The position numbers and the translations under genes were made by a program. Under the pieces are notes generated by a model that saw only the letters and a list, made by a program, of their open reading frames with translations, had not been told where the DNA came from and did not search any database. Of a stretch of DNA of 64,000 bases, positions 7,893 to 17,639 are shown one piece after another; position 1 is the first letter of the stretch; each line of letters begins with the position of its first letter. The DNA comes from Streptomyces sp. NBC_00683 (lineage in GTDB: Bacteria > Actinomycetota > Actinomycetes > Streptomycetales > Streptomycetaceae): the NCBI RefSeq assembly GCF_036226745.1, contig NZ_CP109013.1:7688001-7752000 (forward strand), in the 5' to 3' direction.

Positions 7893-10800
7893 ATGAGATG
7901 GAAGCAACTCGGACGGCGGTTCGCCGTCGGAGCGGTGGCAGCCGCACTGATGACCGTCGGGCTCCTGCCCGTCGCCGCATCGGCGGCCGTCCGGAGCCCC
8001 GACCTGGCTCTCGGTAAGCAGGCGACGACCAGCGGGTCGCACGGCGCCTACCCGGCGTCGAACGTCACCGACGGCAGCCAGCAGACGTACTGGGAGAGCC
8101 CGGGCACCTTCCCGCAGTGGGTCCAGATCGACCTCGGCAACCGGTTCGACGTCGACCAGGTGGTGCTGAAGCTGCCGACCACGTGGGAGGCGCGGACCCA
8201 GACGCTCGCCGTCCAGGGCAGCACGGACGGGAGCAGCTTCAGCACCCTGTCCGCGTCGGCCGCCCGGGTGTTCAGTCCTTCGGCGGGCAACACCGTCACC
8301 ATCGGCTTCGCCGCGAAGCAGGCGCGGTACATCCGGGTGCAGGTGACCGCCAACACCGGCTGGAACGCCGCGCAGCTCTCCCAGGTGGAGGTCTCCGGCG
8401 AGGACGGCGGGGAGGATCCCGGTCCGCCAGCCTCGGACGGCTCCAACCTTGCGCTGAACAAACCGATCGAGGCTTCGTCGGTCACGCAGACCTATGTGGC
8501 GGCGAACGCCAATGACGACAAACTCTCCACGTACTGGGAGTCGAACGGATACCCCTCGACGCTGACGGTGAAGCTCGGCGCCGACGCCGACATCGAGGCC
8601 GTCGTCGTCAAGCTCTCCCCGGACCAGGCATGGGCGACCCGTACGCAGAGCGTCCAGGTGCTCGGCCGTACCCAGGACGCCACGGGATTCACCTCGTTGA
8701 AGGACCGGGCCGACTACTCCTTCAACCCCTCCGGCAACCAGAACACGGTGACCATTGCGGTCAGCGGCCGGTACGCGGACGTACAGCTCAAGTTCTTCTC
8801 CAACACCGGTGCGCCCGGCGCCCAGGTCGCGGAGGTCCAGGTCGTCGGGACCGCCGCCCCCAACCCCGACCTGACCGTGTCCGAGCTGACGTGGTCGCCC
8901 GCCACGCCGTCCGAGAAGGACGACGTCTCGGTGAACGCCACCGTGCGCAACACGGGTACGGCGGCAGCCGCCGCGACGACGGTCGACGTCAGCCTCGAAG
9001 GCCTGGTCGCCGGCAGTGCGTCCGTGGGCGCTCTCGCCGCCGGAGCCTCGGTCACCGTGCCCGTCGACGTGGGCAAGCGCCCGATGGGTACCTACAGCGT
9101 CTCGGCGGTGGTCGACCCGACCGACACGATCGTCGAGCAGGACAACAGCAACAACAGCCGCACCGCCGCGTCGAAGCTCGTGGTCTCCCAGAGCCCTGGT
9201 CCCGACCTCGAGGTGCTCGGCATCACGTCCAGCCCGTCGAATCCCGCCGTGGGCGCCGCCGTCACCTTCACCGTATCCGTACGCAACCGCGGTACCACAG
9301 CCGTGAGTTCCTCTACGGTCACCCGCCTCCTGGCGGAGACCACCACCCTGAACGGCACGACCGGGGCCGTTCCCGCCGGAGGCACAGTCACCGTGCCCAT
9401 CAGCGGAAGCTGGACCGCGAAGAGCGGTGGGGCCAACCTCACCGCCACCGCGGACGCGACCGGAGTCCTCACCGAGACCAACGAGAACAACAACGTCTTC
9501 TCGCGCGCCATCGTGGTCGGCCGTGGGGCTGCGGTCCCGTACACCGAGTACGAGGCGGAACAGGCCGCCTACGAAGGCACGTTGCTGAAGGCCGACCAGG
9601 AGCGGACCTTCGGGCACACCAACTTCGCCACCGAGTCCTCGGGACGCGAATCCGTGCGGCTGAACTCCACCGGCCAGTACGTCGAGGTCACCTCGACCGT
9701 ACCGTCCAACTCCATCGTGGTCCGCAACTCCATCCCCGACGCCCCCGGTGGCGGCGGGACGGAGGCCACGATCAGCCTGTACGTCAACGGCACCTTCGCC
9801 CGGAAGCTGACCCTCTCCTCCAAGCACAGCTGGCTCTACGGTGACACGGACAGCCCCGAGGGCCTGACCAACCAGCCGCAGGCCGATGCCCGCAGGCTGT
9901 TCGACGAGTCCAACGCCCTGCTCGGCCAGACCTACCCCGCCGGTACGAAGTTCCGTCTCCAGCGCGACGCGGGCGACTCGGCCTCCTTCTACATCATCGA
10001 CCTCGTCGACCTGGAGCAGGTGGCGCCGCCTGCCGCCCAGCCGGCGGGATGCACGTCGATCACCACCTACGGTGCCGTCCCGAACGACGGAATCGATGAC
10101 ACGGACGCCATCCAGAGGGCGGTGACGGCCGACCAGAACGGTGACATCGGCTGCGTGTGGATCCCGCAGGGCCAGTGGCGGCAGGAGCAGAAGATCCTGA
10201 CCGACGACCCGCTGAACCGGGGCCAGTTCAACCAGGTGGGCATCAGGGACGTCACGATCCGCGGGGCGGGCATGTGGCACTCCCAGCTGTACACCCTCAC
10301 CCAGCCCCAGAACGCGGGCGGCATCAACCACCCGCACGAGGGGAACTTCGGCTTCGACATCGACGACAACACCAAGATCTCGGACCTGGCGATCTTCGGT
10401 TCCGGCACCATCCGGGGCGGAGACGGCAACGCCGAGGGCGGAGTGGGTCTGAACGGACGCTTCGGCGACGACACCAAGATCACCAACGTGTGGCTGGAGC
10501 ACGCGAACGTGGGCGTGTGGGTCGGCCGTGACTACGACAACATCCCCGACCTCTGGGGACCCGGCGAAGGCGTCGAGTTCACAGGCATGCGGATTCGCAA
10601 CACCTACGCGGACGGAATCAACTTCGCGAACGGCACGCGCAATTCGACGGTGTTCAACTCCTCGTTCAGGAACACCGGCGACGACGCGCTGGCCGTGTGG
10701 TCGAGCAAGTACGTGAAGAATCCGTCGGTGGACATCGGCCATGACAACCACTTCCGCAACAACACCATCCAGCTGCCCTGGAGGGCCAACGGCATCGCTG

Positions 10801-11291
10801 TCTACGGCGGTTACGGAAACACGATCGAGAACAACATCATCTCCGACACGATGAACTACCCCGGCATCATGCTGGCGACGGACCACGATCCGCTGCCCTT
10901 CTCCGGGCAGACACTGATCGCCAACAACGCGCTCCACCGCACGGGCGGGGCATTCTGGGGCGAGGCCCAGGAGTTCGGTGCCATCACCCTGTTCGCGGCC
11001 GGTCAGGACATCCCCGGCGTCACGATCCGGGACACCGACATCCATGACTCGACCTACGACGGCATCCAGTTCAAGTCGGGCGGAGGGTCCGTGCCCGGAG
11101 CGCAGATCTCGAACGTCCGCATCGTCAATTCCGTCAACGGGTCCGGAATCCTCGCCCATGGAGGTGCGCGGGGCAGTGCGACCCTGACCGGTGTGACCAT
11201 CACCGGTTCGGCCGACGGCGACGTCGTGGTCGAACCCGGATCACAGTTCGTCATCAACGGCAGCGCCGGCCAGGCGTCCACCCGGAGGTAG
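7893..11291 (+). CDS. Secreted modular GH87-type alpha-1,3-glucanase (mutanase/mycodextranase)
   Basis: A 1132-residue exported enzyme. A signal peptide (cleavage near ASA, residue 31) is followed by two discoidin/F5-8C-like carbohydrate-binding domains (about 33-168 and 183-320), two CARDB modules (about 324-430 and 435-543), a CBM6/35-like domain starting YTEYEAEQ (549-710) and a right-handed beta-helix catalytic domain (about 720-1120). The beta-helix starts with TTYGAVPNDGIDDTDAIQRA. It carries the acidic pair in NTGDDALAVWSS (Asp930, Asp931) and YADGIN (Asp907), typical of GH87 enzymes that cleave alpha-1,3-glucan. Such glucans occur in fungal walls and dental plaque. A GAGGA site precedes the ATG. 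The gene is monocistronic and ends in a strong hairpin. The substrate is a family-level inference. Confidence 0.85.
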   Translation: MRWKQLGRRFAVGAVAAALMTVGLLPVAASAAVRSPDLALGKQATTSGSHGAYPASNVTDGSQQTYWESPGTFPQWVQIDLGNRFDVDQVVLKLPTTWEARTQTLAVQGSTDGSSFSTLSASAARVFSPSAGNTVTIGFAAKQARYIRVQVTANTGWNAAQLSQVEVSGEDGGEDPGPPASDGSNLALNKPIEASSVTQTYVAANANDDKLSTYWESNGYPSTLTVKLGADADIEAVVVKLSPDQAWATRTQSVQVLGRTQDATGFTSLKDRADYSFNPSGNQNTVTIAVSGRYADVQLKFFSNTGAPGAQVAEVQVVGTAAPNPDLTVSELTWSPATPSEKDDVSVNATVRNTGTAAAAATTVDVSLEGLVAGSASVGALAAGASVTVPVDVGKRPMGTYSVSAVVDPTDTIVEQDNSNNSRTAASKLVVSQSPGPDLEVLGITSSPSNPAVGAAVTFTVSVRNRGTTAVSSSTVTRLLAETTTLNGTTGAVPAGGTVTVPISGSWTAKSGGANLTATADATGVLTETNENNNVFSRAIVVGRGAAVPYTEYEAEQAAYEGTLLKADQERTFGHTNFATESSGRESVRLNSTGQYVEVTSTVPSNSIVVRNSIPDAPGGGGTEATISLYVNGTFARKLTLSSKHSWLYGDTDSPEGLTNQPQADARRLFDESNALLGQTYPAGTKFRLQRDAGDSASFYIIDLVDLEQVAPPAAQPAGCTSITTYGAVPNDGIDDTDAIQRAVTADQNGDIGCVWIPQGQWRQEQKILTDDPLNRGQFNQVGIRDVTIRGAGMWHSQLYTLTQPQNAGGINHPHEGNFGFDIDDNTKISDLAIFGSGTIRGGDGNAEGGVGLNGRFGDDTKITNVWLEHANVGVWVGRDYDNIPDLWGPGEGVEFTGMRIRNTYADGINFANGTRNSTVFNSSFRNTGDDALAVWSSKYVKNPSVDIGHDNHFRNNTIQLPWRANGIAVYGGYGNTIENNIISDTMNYPGIMLATDHDPLPFSGQTLIANNALHRTGGAFWGEAQEFGAITLFAAGQDIPGVTIRDTDIHDSTYDGIQFKSGGGSVPGAQISNVRIVNSVNGSGILAHGGARGSATLTGVTITGSADGDVVVEPGSQFVINGSAGQASTRR

Positions 11292-11319
11292 ATCCGGTCC
11301 TCGGACCGGGCACGACCCG

Positions 11320-11360
11320 TCCCCCGGCCGGCGCGCTGTCCAAGCGCGCCGGCCGGGGGA
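11320..11360. terminator. Perfect 18-bp hairpin between convergent genes
   Basis: Left arm 11320-11337, 5-nt loop, right arm 11343-11360, fully complementary and G+C-rich without a long T tract. It lies between the stop codons of the GH87 gene and the SARP gene transcribed towards it, so it probably terminates both. Confidence 0.85.
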
Positions 11361-11368
11361 GCGGCGAC

Positions 11369-14300
11369 TCACCCTCCGGTGGCCGGGTTCCCCGTGAGCC
11401 CCCTCGCCCGTGCCGGCGACGATCCGTCCGCCTGCGCGGCCCTGGCGGCGACGAGCTCCTGCTCCAGCCGCCGCATCCCCTCCATTATCTGAGGGTCACG
11501 CGCCAGCGAGCCCGTGTCGGCACACTCGCGCAGCGCCTCGTCCGCCTCGGCCAGCCGCCCGCAGCGCAGCTCGACCTCGGCGCGCCCCACGAGTGCGTAC
11601 GGCAGCACCCACGAGGTACCCAGCGAACGGGCCAGCCGCACCGCCGCGTCGGCCAGTGCCGTCGCCCGCCGGTGATCGCCCACCAGAAGTTCGGCGCCGG
11701 CCAGATTGCTCTGGTCGAAGGCGAGCACCGTAGGGTCCCCGGTACGCCGTGCGACCGACACCGCGCGCCGCGCGCAGTCCCGTGCGGCCTGCGTCCGGCC
11801 CTCCTCGCGGGCCAGTTCACCGACGACGGAGAGTGCGCTGGAGATCAGCGCCGCATCGCCGGACCGCTCACCGGTCAGCAAAGCAGCCTCGGCCGCCCCG
11901 CGGCTCTCGCGTACCTGCCCGGAGGTGAGCAGCGAGGCGGCGCGGATCGTGAACAGACGGGACAGCACCGGATCACGGTCCTCCGCGGGCAGCCGGGCGG
12001 CCTCCAGCTCCGCCCGGCGCAGCGCGGCCATCGTCCCGTCGATGCGCCCTGCGTAGAAGCTGAGCGCGCCCACCGCCAGATGGTGACCGACCCGGTCGGC
12101 CACCGTCGACCGCTTCGGTGAGGGCGCCTCACTGAGCACCGCGAGACCGTCGAGCGGTCGCCCGGCGCGGCCGAGCACCTCTGCCAGGGACACCGCCGCG
12201 CGCAGCGCTCCGACGTGTTCGGCGGCCGACACCAGATCCCGGAGCGCACACCGCAGTACCTCCTCGGCCTCCGGATACCGCGCCGCCCTGCGGAGCACAT
12301 TCCCCCAGGCGAGTCGCGCCTCGGCGGCCGCGACCCTGTCCGTGGTGTCCAGTTGGGCCACCAGTTCGCGGTAGTAGTCGCCGGCACTGTCGTTGGCGTA
12401 CAGGGCGGCGGCCCGGTCGGCGGCGGCCCGGAGGAAGACAGGTGCTCGTGAGTCGTCCGCCACCGACATGTGGAAGGCGAGGGTGTCGACGGCATCGGGA
12501 CGCAGCCTGAGCACGGTGTCGGCATACGCCTGATGGAGGCGCCGTCGCGCGGCTCTGCTGAGCTGCTCCGCACACGCCAGGCGCACCAGCGGGTGGCGGA
12601 ACGCGTAGCCGAGTACCTGACGGCCGCCGAGGACCACGTCGCGTTCCTCGACAATGCCGGATCCGGCTGCCGCGTCGAGTGCCGCCACGACCTCGGCCCC
12701 GTCCAGCGGCGGATGCAGCCCGGCGGAGGTGACGGCCTCGAGCTCGGCGAGCGAGACCGCGGTGCCGCCCGCCACGGACAGCGCCGCGAGGGTGCGCCGC
12801 GCGTCCCCGGGCAGCCGGGCCAGCCGCCCGCCGACCAGGCGCCGGATGCTGTCCGGAACGGCATCCGCGGCCGGCTCGGCCGTGGTGCGGTGGCGGGGTC
12901 CCATGCGTTCCAGGTCCGATTCCGGACTGGTCGTCAGTTCCAGGGCGAACAGCGGGTTCCCGAGCGAGAGCCGGAAGATGCGCGAGGCGGTACGACGGTC
13001 CTCCGCCGGCCCGCCGCGGCCGGCTGCCGCGGCGGCGAGCCCCGCGCAGTCGGCACGGCTCAGACGCAGCAGATCGACCTCCACCGCCATCCGCTGCCGA
13101 AGGATGCCGTCGAGCACCTGCCGCCGCACGTCGTCCGGATCGAGGGTGTCATCGCGGCAGGTGGCGATGAACCGCCATCGCCTCGCCTGCGCGGTCCGCA
13201 CCAGGTGATGCAGCAGGCTCAGCGAGCCCGGATCGGCGGCGTGCACATCATCGAGGACGACGAGGACCGGCCGGGTGGCCGCGAGGTCGGTGAGGACACC
13301 GGCGACCGCCCGGAACAGCCGGGCGCGCTCCTCCTCCGGGCTCGCGGCTGCCGGCGGCCCACCGCCCAGGGAGGGAAGCAGCGCGGCGAGGCCGCTGTGC
13401 TCGGCGCTGACCCGGGAACGCTCCTCGGCGCTGCACCCGGCGAGGTGACCGTCGAGCGCGTCGGCGAACACCCCGTACGGCGTCTGCCCCTCCGCCTCGT
13501 GGCTCGTACCCCACAGGACGCACACCCCCTCCGCCGCCGCGTGTCGCGCCGCCTCCGCGACCAGCCGGGTCTTCCCGATCCCCGCCTCACCGCGCACCAC
13601 GACGAGCGGGGTGTCCCCGGCCGATGCCGAGGCGTGCTCGGCGAGCAGCGCCAGCGGGCGCTCGCGGCCGAACAGCGGGAGCCGTTCCGGACGGCGGATC
13701 GCGGGCGGCAACGGCGTGGCCTCCGGCACGGTCCTGGCGACGGGTGCCGCACCGAGAGCGTCCAGTGCGGACAGGGCGGTACGGTGCAGCGCCTCCAGCG
13801 CGGCGCCGGGACGCACCCCGAGCTCATCGGCGAGCGCCTCACGGCAGGCGTGGTACTGGCGGATGGCCTGGCGCGGCCTGCCCATGTCGTACCAGGTGCG
13901 GGCCAGCAGCAGGTTCAGGGGCTCGTCGGCGGGGGAGCGGTCCACCGCCTCGCGCAGCACACCGATCGCCTCCTCGGTGCGGCCGTCGGCCAACAGCCGC
14001 TCGGCCAGGGCCGGGACGAGCAGTTCCCGCAGCACCTCGATGCGGCGACGGCGCTCCCCGGCCCAGTCCGCGTACCGGTCCTCCGGCAACAGCTCCCGGT
14101 CCAGGACCTGCAGCGCCTCGCCGGTCGCGTCGGCGTTCCCCGAAGCGAGCGCGGCGCGCCCGGCCTCCTCGGCCTCGTCGGCGTCGACCCGCACCCGGTC
14201 CGGCGCCAGGAACAGCAGATCGCCCTCAGCGACCAGATAGGAGGAAGGGACCCGCGGTGCCAGTTCGGGCTCCAGCGCATGGCGTGCGGCGTGCAGGGTG

Positions 14301-14536
14301 ACACGGAGATTCCGTACGGCCGAGTCCATCGGGGCGTCCGGCCACAGCAGGTCCATCACCTCCTCGCGATGACGCCGCAGACCGGGAGCCACCGCAAGCA
14401 GCTTCACCAGGGTCTGCGCGGTGCTGCGCCGCCATCGGCGGGGGATCTCCACGCCGTCGTCACGGACCGCCGCGAACCCTCCGAGGAGGTGCAGGGACAG
14501 CATCGGGGCGCGTGAGAGTTCGAGCGGTCCTGGCAT
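11369..14536 (-). CDS. SARP-type regulator with BTAD, AAA ATPase and TPR region
   Basis: About 1055 residues. Order: winged-helix DNA-binding domain (LSLHLLGGFAAVRDDG ... RNLRVTLHAARHAL), bacterial transcriptional activation domain (to about residue 270), ORC/AAA-type ATPase with an intact Walker A (GEAGIGKTRL) and Walker B (VLVVLDDVHAADPGSL), then a long helical TPR-like tail. Large SARPs of this kind (AfsR-like architecture) activate secondary metabolism or stress genes. The ATG at 14536 has GGGG 8 nt upstream; a GTG at 14563 and an ATG at 14503 are alternatives. No biosynthetic cluster adjoins it, so the target is unknown. Divergent from the TrmB/LuxR-like gene. Confidence 0.85.
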   Translation of the reverse strand: MPGPLELSRAPMLSLHLLGGFAAVRDDGVEIPRRWRRSTAQTLVKLLAVAPGLRRHREEVMDLLWPDAPMDSAVRNLRVTLHAARHALEPELAPRVPSSYLVAEGDLLFLAPDRVRVDADEAEEAGRAALASGNADATGEALQVLDRELLPEDRYADWAGERRRRIEVLRELLVPALAERLLADGRTEEAIGVLREAVDRSPADEPLNLLLARTWYDMGRPRQAIRQYHACREALADELGVRPGAALEALHRTALSALDALGAAPVARTVPEATPLPPAIRRPERLPLFGRERPLALLAEHASASAGDTPLVVVRGEAGIGKTRLVAEAARHAAAEGVCVLWGTSHEAEGQTPYGVFADALDGHLAGCSAEERSRVSAEHSGLAALLPSLGGGPPAAASPEEERARLFRAVAGVLTDLAATRPVLVVLDDVHAADPGSLSLLHHLVRTAQARRWRFIATCRDDTLDPDDVRRQVLDGILRQRMAVEVDLLRLSRADCAGLAAAAAGRGGPAEDRRTASRIFRLSLGNPLFALELTTSPESDLERMGPRHRTTAEPAADAVPDSIRRLVGGRLARLPGDARRTLAALSVAGGTAVSLAELEAVTSAGLHPPLDGAEVVAALDAAAGSGIVEERDVVLGGRQVLGYAFRHPLVRLACAEQLSRAARRRLHQAYADTVLRLRPDAVDTLAFHMSVADDSRAPVFLRAAADRAAALYANDSAGDYYRELVAQLDTTDRVAAAEARLAWGNVLRRAARYPEAEEVLRCALRDLVSAAEHVGALRAAVSLAEVLGRAGRPLDGLAVLSEAPSPKRSTVADRVGHHLAVGALSFYAGRIDGTMAALRRAELEAARLPAEDRDPVLSRLFTIRAASLLTSGQVRESRGAAEAALLTGERSGDAALISSALSVVGELAREEGRTQAARDCARRAVSVARRTGDPTVLAFDQSNLAGAELLVGDHRRATALADAAVRLARSLGTSWVLPYALVGRAEVELRCGRLAEADEALRECADTGSLARDPQIMEGMRRLEQELVAARAAQADGSSPARARGLTGNPATGG

Positions 14537-14700
14537 GCGCACACCCCAATGATCAACGGGCACCTGATACGGCTGCTGTGTACACGGCGCGCGTTACTGA
14601 GGCGTTACAGCGGGCGGGGCGTCCCTGCCGAGCCGGTTTCGCCCACCCCGCGCAGGCCGGGAGCCTGAAGCCGACCGTGCCGGGCCAGGGAGGGATCGTC

Positions 14701-15741
14701 TTGTTCGAAGCTCTGGGACTGACCGAGGAGGAGACACGGATCTATGCGGAGCTCGTACGGCAGGGGCCCTGCCGGATCGACCGGTTGCCCGAGCTGACAG
14801 GACTGCCGCCCGAGCGGATCGAGGTGTCCCTGACCGGTCTGGCGGAACATGGCCTGCTGACCAGGACGGAAGGTGACGGGCCCCGGGTGATCGTCTCCCC
14901 GCCGGACATCGCGGGCGAAGTCCTGCTGCTGCGCAGAATGCAGGAGCTGCACGTGGCCCGCGCGGCCATGGGCCGGCTCGCCGCCGCGTACCGAACGGCC
15001 GCGGAGCAGCAGAGGACCGACTCCGTGCCGGTGGAGTTCACCCCCGGCGCAGCGGTGGCCCAGCGGTTCGACCAGCTCCAGAGCAATGCGCGCAAGGAGG
15101 TACTCATGTTCGACATACCGCCGTACGCGTCCCTCGCCGGCGGCCTCGACCTGCTCGCCAACGACCGTGAGATGGAACAGCTCTCGGCAGGAGTGCGCTA
15201 CCGGACGATCTACGACCGCCGGGCACTCGAGAACCCTGGAGGTCTGGGCCGGATCAGCCGGTACGTCGACGCGGGGGAGGAAGCACGGTCAGCACCCAGG
15301 CTGCCGATGAAGATGGTGATCGTCGACCGCGAACTGGCGATCCTGCCCGCACCCGGAGACGGTCCGGGCACCCGGAGCGGCTCCGCCCTGGTCCGCCCGA
15401 GCCCACTTCTCGACGGCCTGATCGCCTTGTTCGAGCAGTTCTGGGCGACGGGGCTGCCGCTCACCCCCGTCGCCGGTTCGCCGGCCCCCGCGGCGTCGGA
15501 ACTGTCCGAGCAGGACAGGCAGTTGCTCATCCTGCTGCTCAGCGGAATGACCGATGAGGGGATCGCCCGGCAACTGGGACTCGGCAGACGTACGGTGCTG
15601 CGCCGGGTCAGAGCGCTGATGGACCGTGCGGGTGCGGAGACCCGCATGCAGCTCGGCTGGTGCGCGGCGCAGCGCGAGTGGACCGGTCAGGCACGGACCC
15701 GGGACAACGGCGGTGAGGACGGCCCTCGGAACGGCGCATAG
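14701..15741 (+). CDS. TrmB-like N-terminal / LuxR-type C-terminal HTH regulator
   Basis: About 346 residues from a TTG start. The N-terminal wHTH (LGLTEEETRIYAELVRQG ... GLAEHGLL) resembles TrmB. The middle (about 95-270) resembles the phospholipase-D-like effector region found in such hybrids. The C-terminus is a LuxR/GerE helix-turn-helix (LSEQDRQLLILLLSGMTDEGIARQLGLGRRTVLRRV). The TTG at 14701 is preferred because AGGGAGG lies 7 nt upstream; in-frame sequence further 5' is not protein-like and would overlap the divergent SARP gene. These hybrids are common in Streptomyces, often near biosynthetic genes. The effector is unknown. Confidence 0.85.
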   Translation: MFEALGLTEEETRIYAELVRQGPCRIDRLPELTGLPPERIEVSLTGLAEHGLLTRTEGDGPRVIVSPPDIAGEVLLLRRMQELHVARAAMGRLAAAYRTAAEQQRTDSVPVEFTPGAAVAQRFDQLQSNARKEVLMFDIPPYASLAGGLDLLANDREMEQLSAGVRYRTIYDRRALENPGGLGRISRYVDAGEEARSAPRLPMKMVIVDRELAILPAPGDGPGTRSGSALVRPSPLLDGLIALFEQFWATGLPLTPVAGSPAPAASELSEQDRQLLILLLSGMTDEGIARQLGLGRRTVLRRVRALMDRAGAETRMQLGWCAAQREWTGQARTRDNGGEDGPRNGA

Positions 15742-15792
15742 GGGGGCCGCCGCCACGTATACGCCCCGACTGCACACACATCGTCCGGACCG

Positions 15793-17574
15793 TCACCCGG
15801 GGCGCAAGCCCTGAAGCGGCCGGGCATCGGCCGTCCGCGCGGAGACGGCGCCGGCCACCGCACTCCCGACACGCAGCGCGACCGTGTACACGGGGCCGTC
15901 CGTGCCGGGCACGGTGCGCACCCAGCCCAGGCACAACGCCTGGCCGAGGCCGGCCAGGATCCGCCCCCGCGCCGCACTGTCGGCCTGACGGGTGAGAGCG
16001 GCGCGCGACAGGCCCGACGGGTGCGCCGAGATCAGCGCCACCACCTCCCGCACCTGCGGTGCCTCCCTCCGCAGCCGCCCGGCGGCCGTATCCGCACCGC
16101 CACGCACCACATCCACCGCGCACAGGGGGTTGCCCCCGGAGAGAGCGAAGACCTCGCGCCCCGTATCGCCCCCACCTGCCAGTCGCGCACACTGCGCCTC
16201 GCTCAGCCGCCCGAGCACGAGCCGGTGCGCCGCACCGAAATGGCCCGGCCACCCGCGCTCCGGGCTGCGGCAGGCCACCACGAACTTCACCGGGAGCCGA
16301 GCACACCGCGTCACAAGCCGGCGCAGCACCCGCACGGCAACGGGACCGGCCAGTTCCAGGTCGTCCAGGAGCAGGACGACCGGACGGGACCGGGCCAGAC
16401 CGGTCACGAAGGCGCACATGTCCGTGACGCTCGTACCGTCGGCCCGCGCCATGTCCCCGTACAGGGAGGGCAGTACGGCCGCGAGGTCCGGGTGCGCCAG
16501 CGCGACCGCCGCGCGGGCATCCGGGTGCAGGCGCTCCACGAATGCGTCGAAGGGGGCGAGCACTGCCCGGTATCCGCTGTCCGTACCGGTGAAACTCCCG
16601 CCGGTGTGCAGGACATGGGCTCCGCTCCGGCGGAGCCTGGCCGCGGCTTCGGACAGGGTCCGGGACAGACCGATGCCTGGTTCGCCCGTGAGCTCCACGA
16701 CCGAGGGACCGGCTCGACGGGGGAGCGCGGTGAGCATCGCCAACTCGGCCTCACGGCCCACGAAACGTGGCAGATCACCGTCGGTGGGCGCGGTCGGGAA
16801 CGGGGCCGATACGGCCAGCGCGAAGAGATCGCGGAGCGGCCGGTCCGGCTCCGTGCCGCAGGAGTCGACCAGCGCGCCGCGGTGCGCGTGATAGCGCTGC
16901 ACCGCCTCGCCGTGCCGGCCCGACGCGATCAGGCGTTCCAGGAGCACGCGGCAGACGTCCGCCGCCAGCGGGTCGGCAAGGAGCACCTCCCTCAACACGT
17001 CGTCGAGCGACTCGTCCGGCGGCTCCCCCGGCGCCCCGGGAGCCGCGACCCGCCCCTGGCGCGCACAGGCGACCGCCAGGGTCCGCCGCAACTCACGGTG
17101 GGCCTCACGTGCGGCCCGTACGAAGGGTTCGTGGTCGTCGTCCGGCAGCAGTTCGGGCAGCAGCGTACGGACCAGCCGGTGCAGTTCGTGCGGTCGGGCG
17201 CCGGCCGCCTCGTCGCGGACCGCGATGAGGTCCACCCGCACCCGCCCGCGCGCCAGTACGACCGAACCGTCCTCGCCGGACACGACGTACGAGGACGGCG
17301 CCCTGGACGGCAGGTCCGGCTCCAGGGCGCGCCGCACCGCGTGCAGCGTCACCCGCAGGCTCCGTGCCGCCGACACCTGATCGGCCCGGGGCCACAGCAG
17401 GGCGGCCAGCCGGGAGCGGTGCATCCGCCCGCCGTCCGCCAGTGCCAGGGCCTTGAGCAGACGCCGGGCACTCGGCCGGGACCACTGCCCGGCCGGGACC
17501 GTCTCACCACCGCACTCCACCCGGAAGCCGCCGAGCACCCGGATGGTGACGATCTCCACCGCTGACGGGCTCAT
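15793..17574 (-). CDS. SARP-type regulator with degenerate ATPase and no TPR tail
   Basis: About 593 residues. The N-terminal half matches the neighbouring large SARP in architecture: winged helix (VTIRVLGGFRVECGGETV ... RSLRVTLHAVRRAL) then BTAD (to about residue 255). An AAA-like region follows, but its Walker A reads GEPGIGLSRTL, with Leu where the ATP-contacting Lys should be. Walker B (VVLLLDDLEL) is retained. The protein stops after a winged-helix-like segment and lacks the TPR tail. The start at 17574 has a strong GGAGGG upstream. ATP hydrolysis is probably lost, so the domain may be structural or regulatory. It ends convergently with the TrmB/LuxR gene. Confidence 0.85.
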   Translation of the reverse strand: MSPSAVEIVTIRVLGGFRVECGGETVPAGQWSRPSARRLLKALALADGGRMHRSRLAALLWPRADQVSAARSLRVTLHAVRRALEPDLPSRAPSSYVVSGEDGSVVLARGRVRVDLIAVRDEAAGARPHELHRLVRTLLPELLPDDDHEPFVRAAREAHRELRRTLAVACARQGRVAAPGAPGEPPDESLDDVLREVLLADPLAADVCRVLLERLIASGRHGEAVQRYHAHRGALVDSCGTEPDRPLRDLFALAVSAPFPTAPTDGDLPRFVGREAELAMLTALPRRAGPSVVELTGEPGIGLSRTLSEAAARLRRSGAHVLHTGGSFTGTDSGYRAVLAPFDAFVERLHPDARAAVALAHPDLAAVLPSLYGDMARADGTSVTDMCAFVTGLARSRPVVLLLDDLELAGPVAVRVLRRLVTRCARLPVKFVVACRSPERGWPGHFGAAHRLVLGRLSEAQCARLAGGGDTGREVFALSGGNPLCAVDVVRGGADTAAGRLRREAPQVREVVALISAHPSGLSRAALTRQADSAARGRILAGLGQALCLGWVRTVPGTDGPVYTVALRVGSAVAGAVSARTADARPLQGLRPG

Positions 17575-17639
17575 CGCATTCCCTCCGTGCGCCGGACCAT
17601 GATGCCGCGCCACGGTAGGAAGCCCTCATTACCCGCCCA

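Noticed and set aside
7704..11159. A 1151-codon open frame antisense to the GH87 gene
   Set aside because: Its product is rich in Val, Gly, Arg and Asp with no domain; it is the expected antisense shadow of a high-G+C gene with strong third-position bias.
11369..17574. Pathway-specific regulators of a biosynthetic gene cluster
   Set aside because: No polyketide, peptide, terpene or tailoring genes adjoin; they appear to be orphan regulators in this window.
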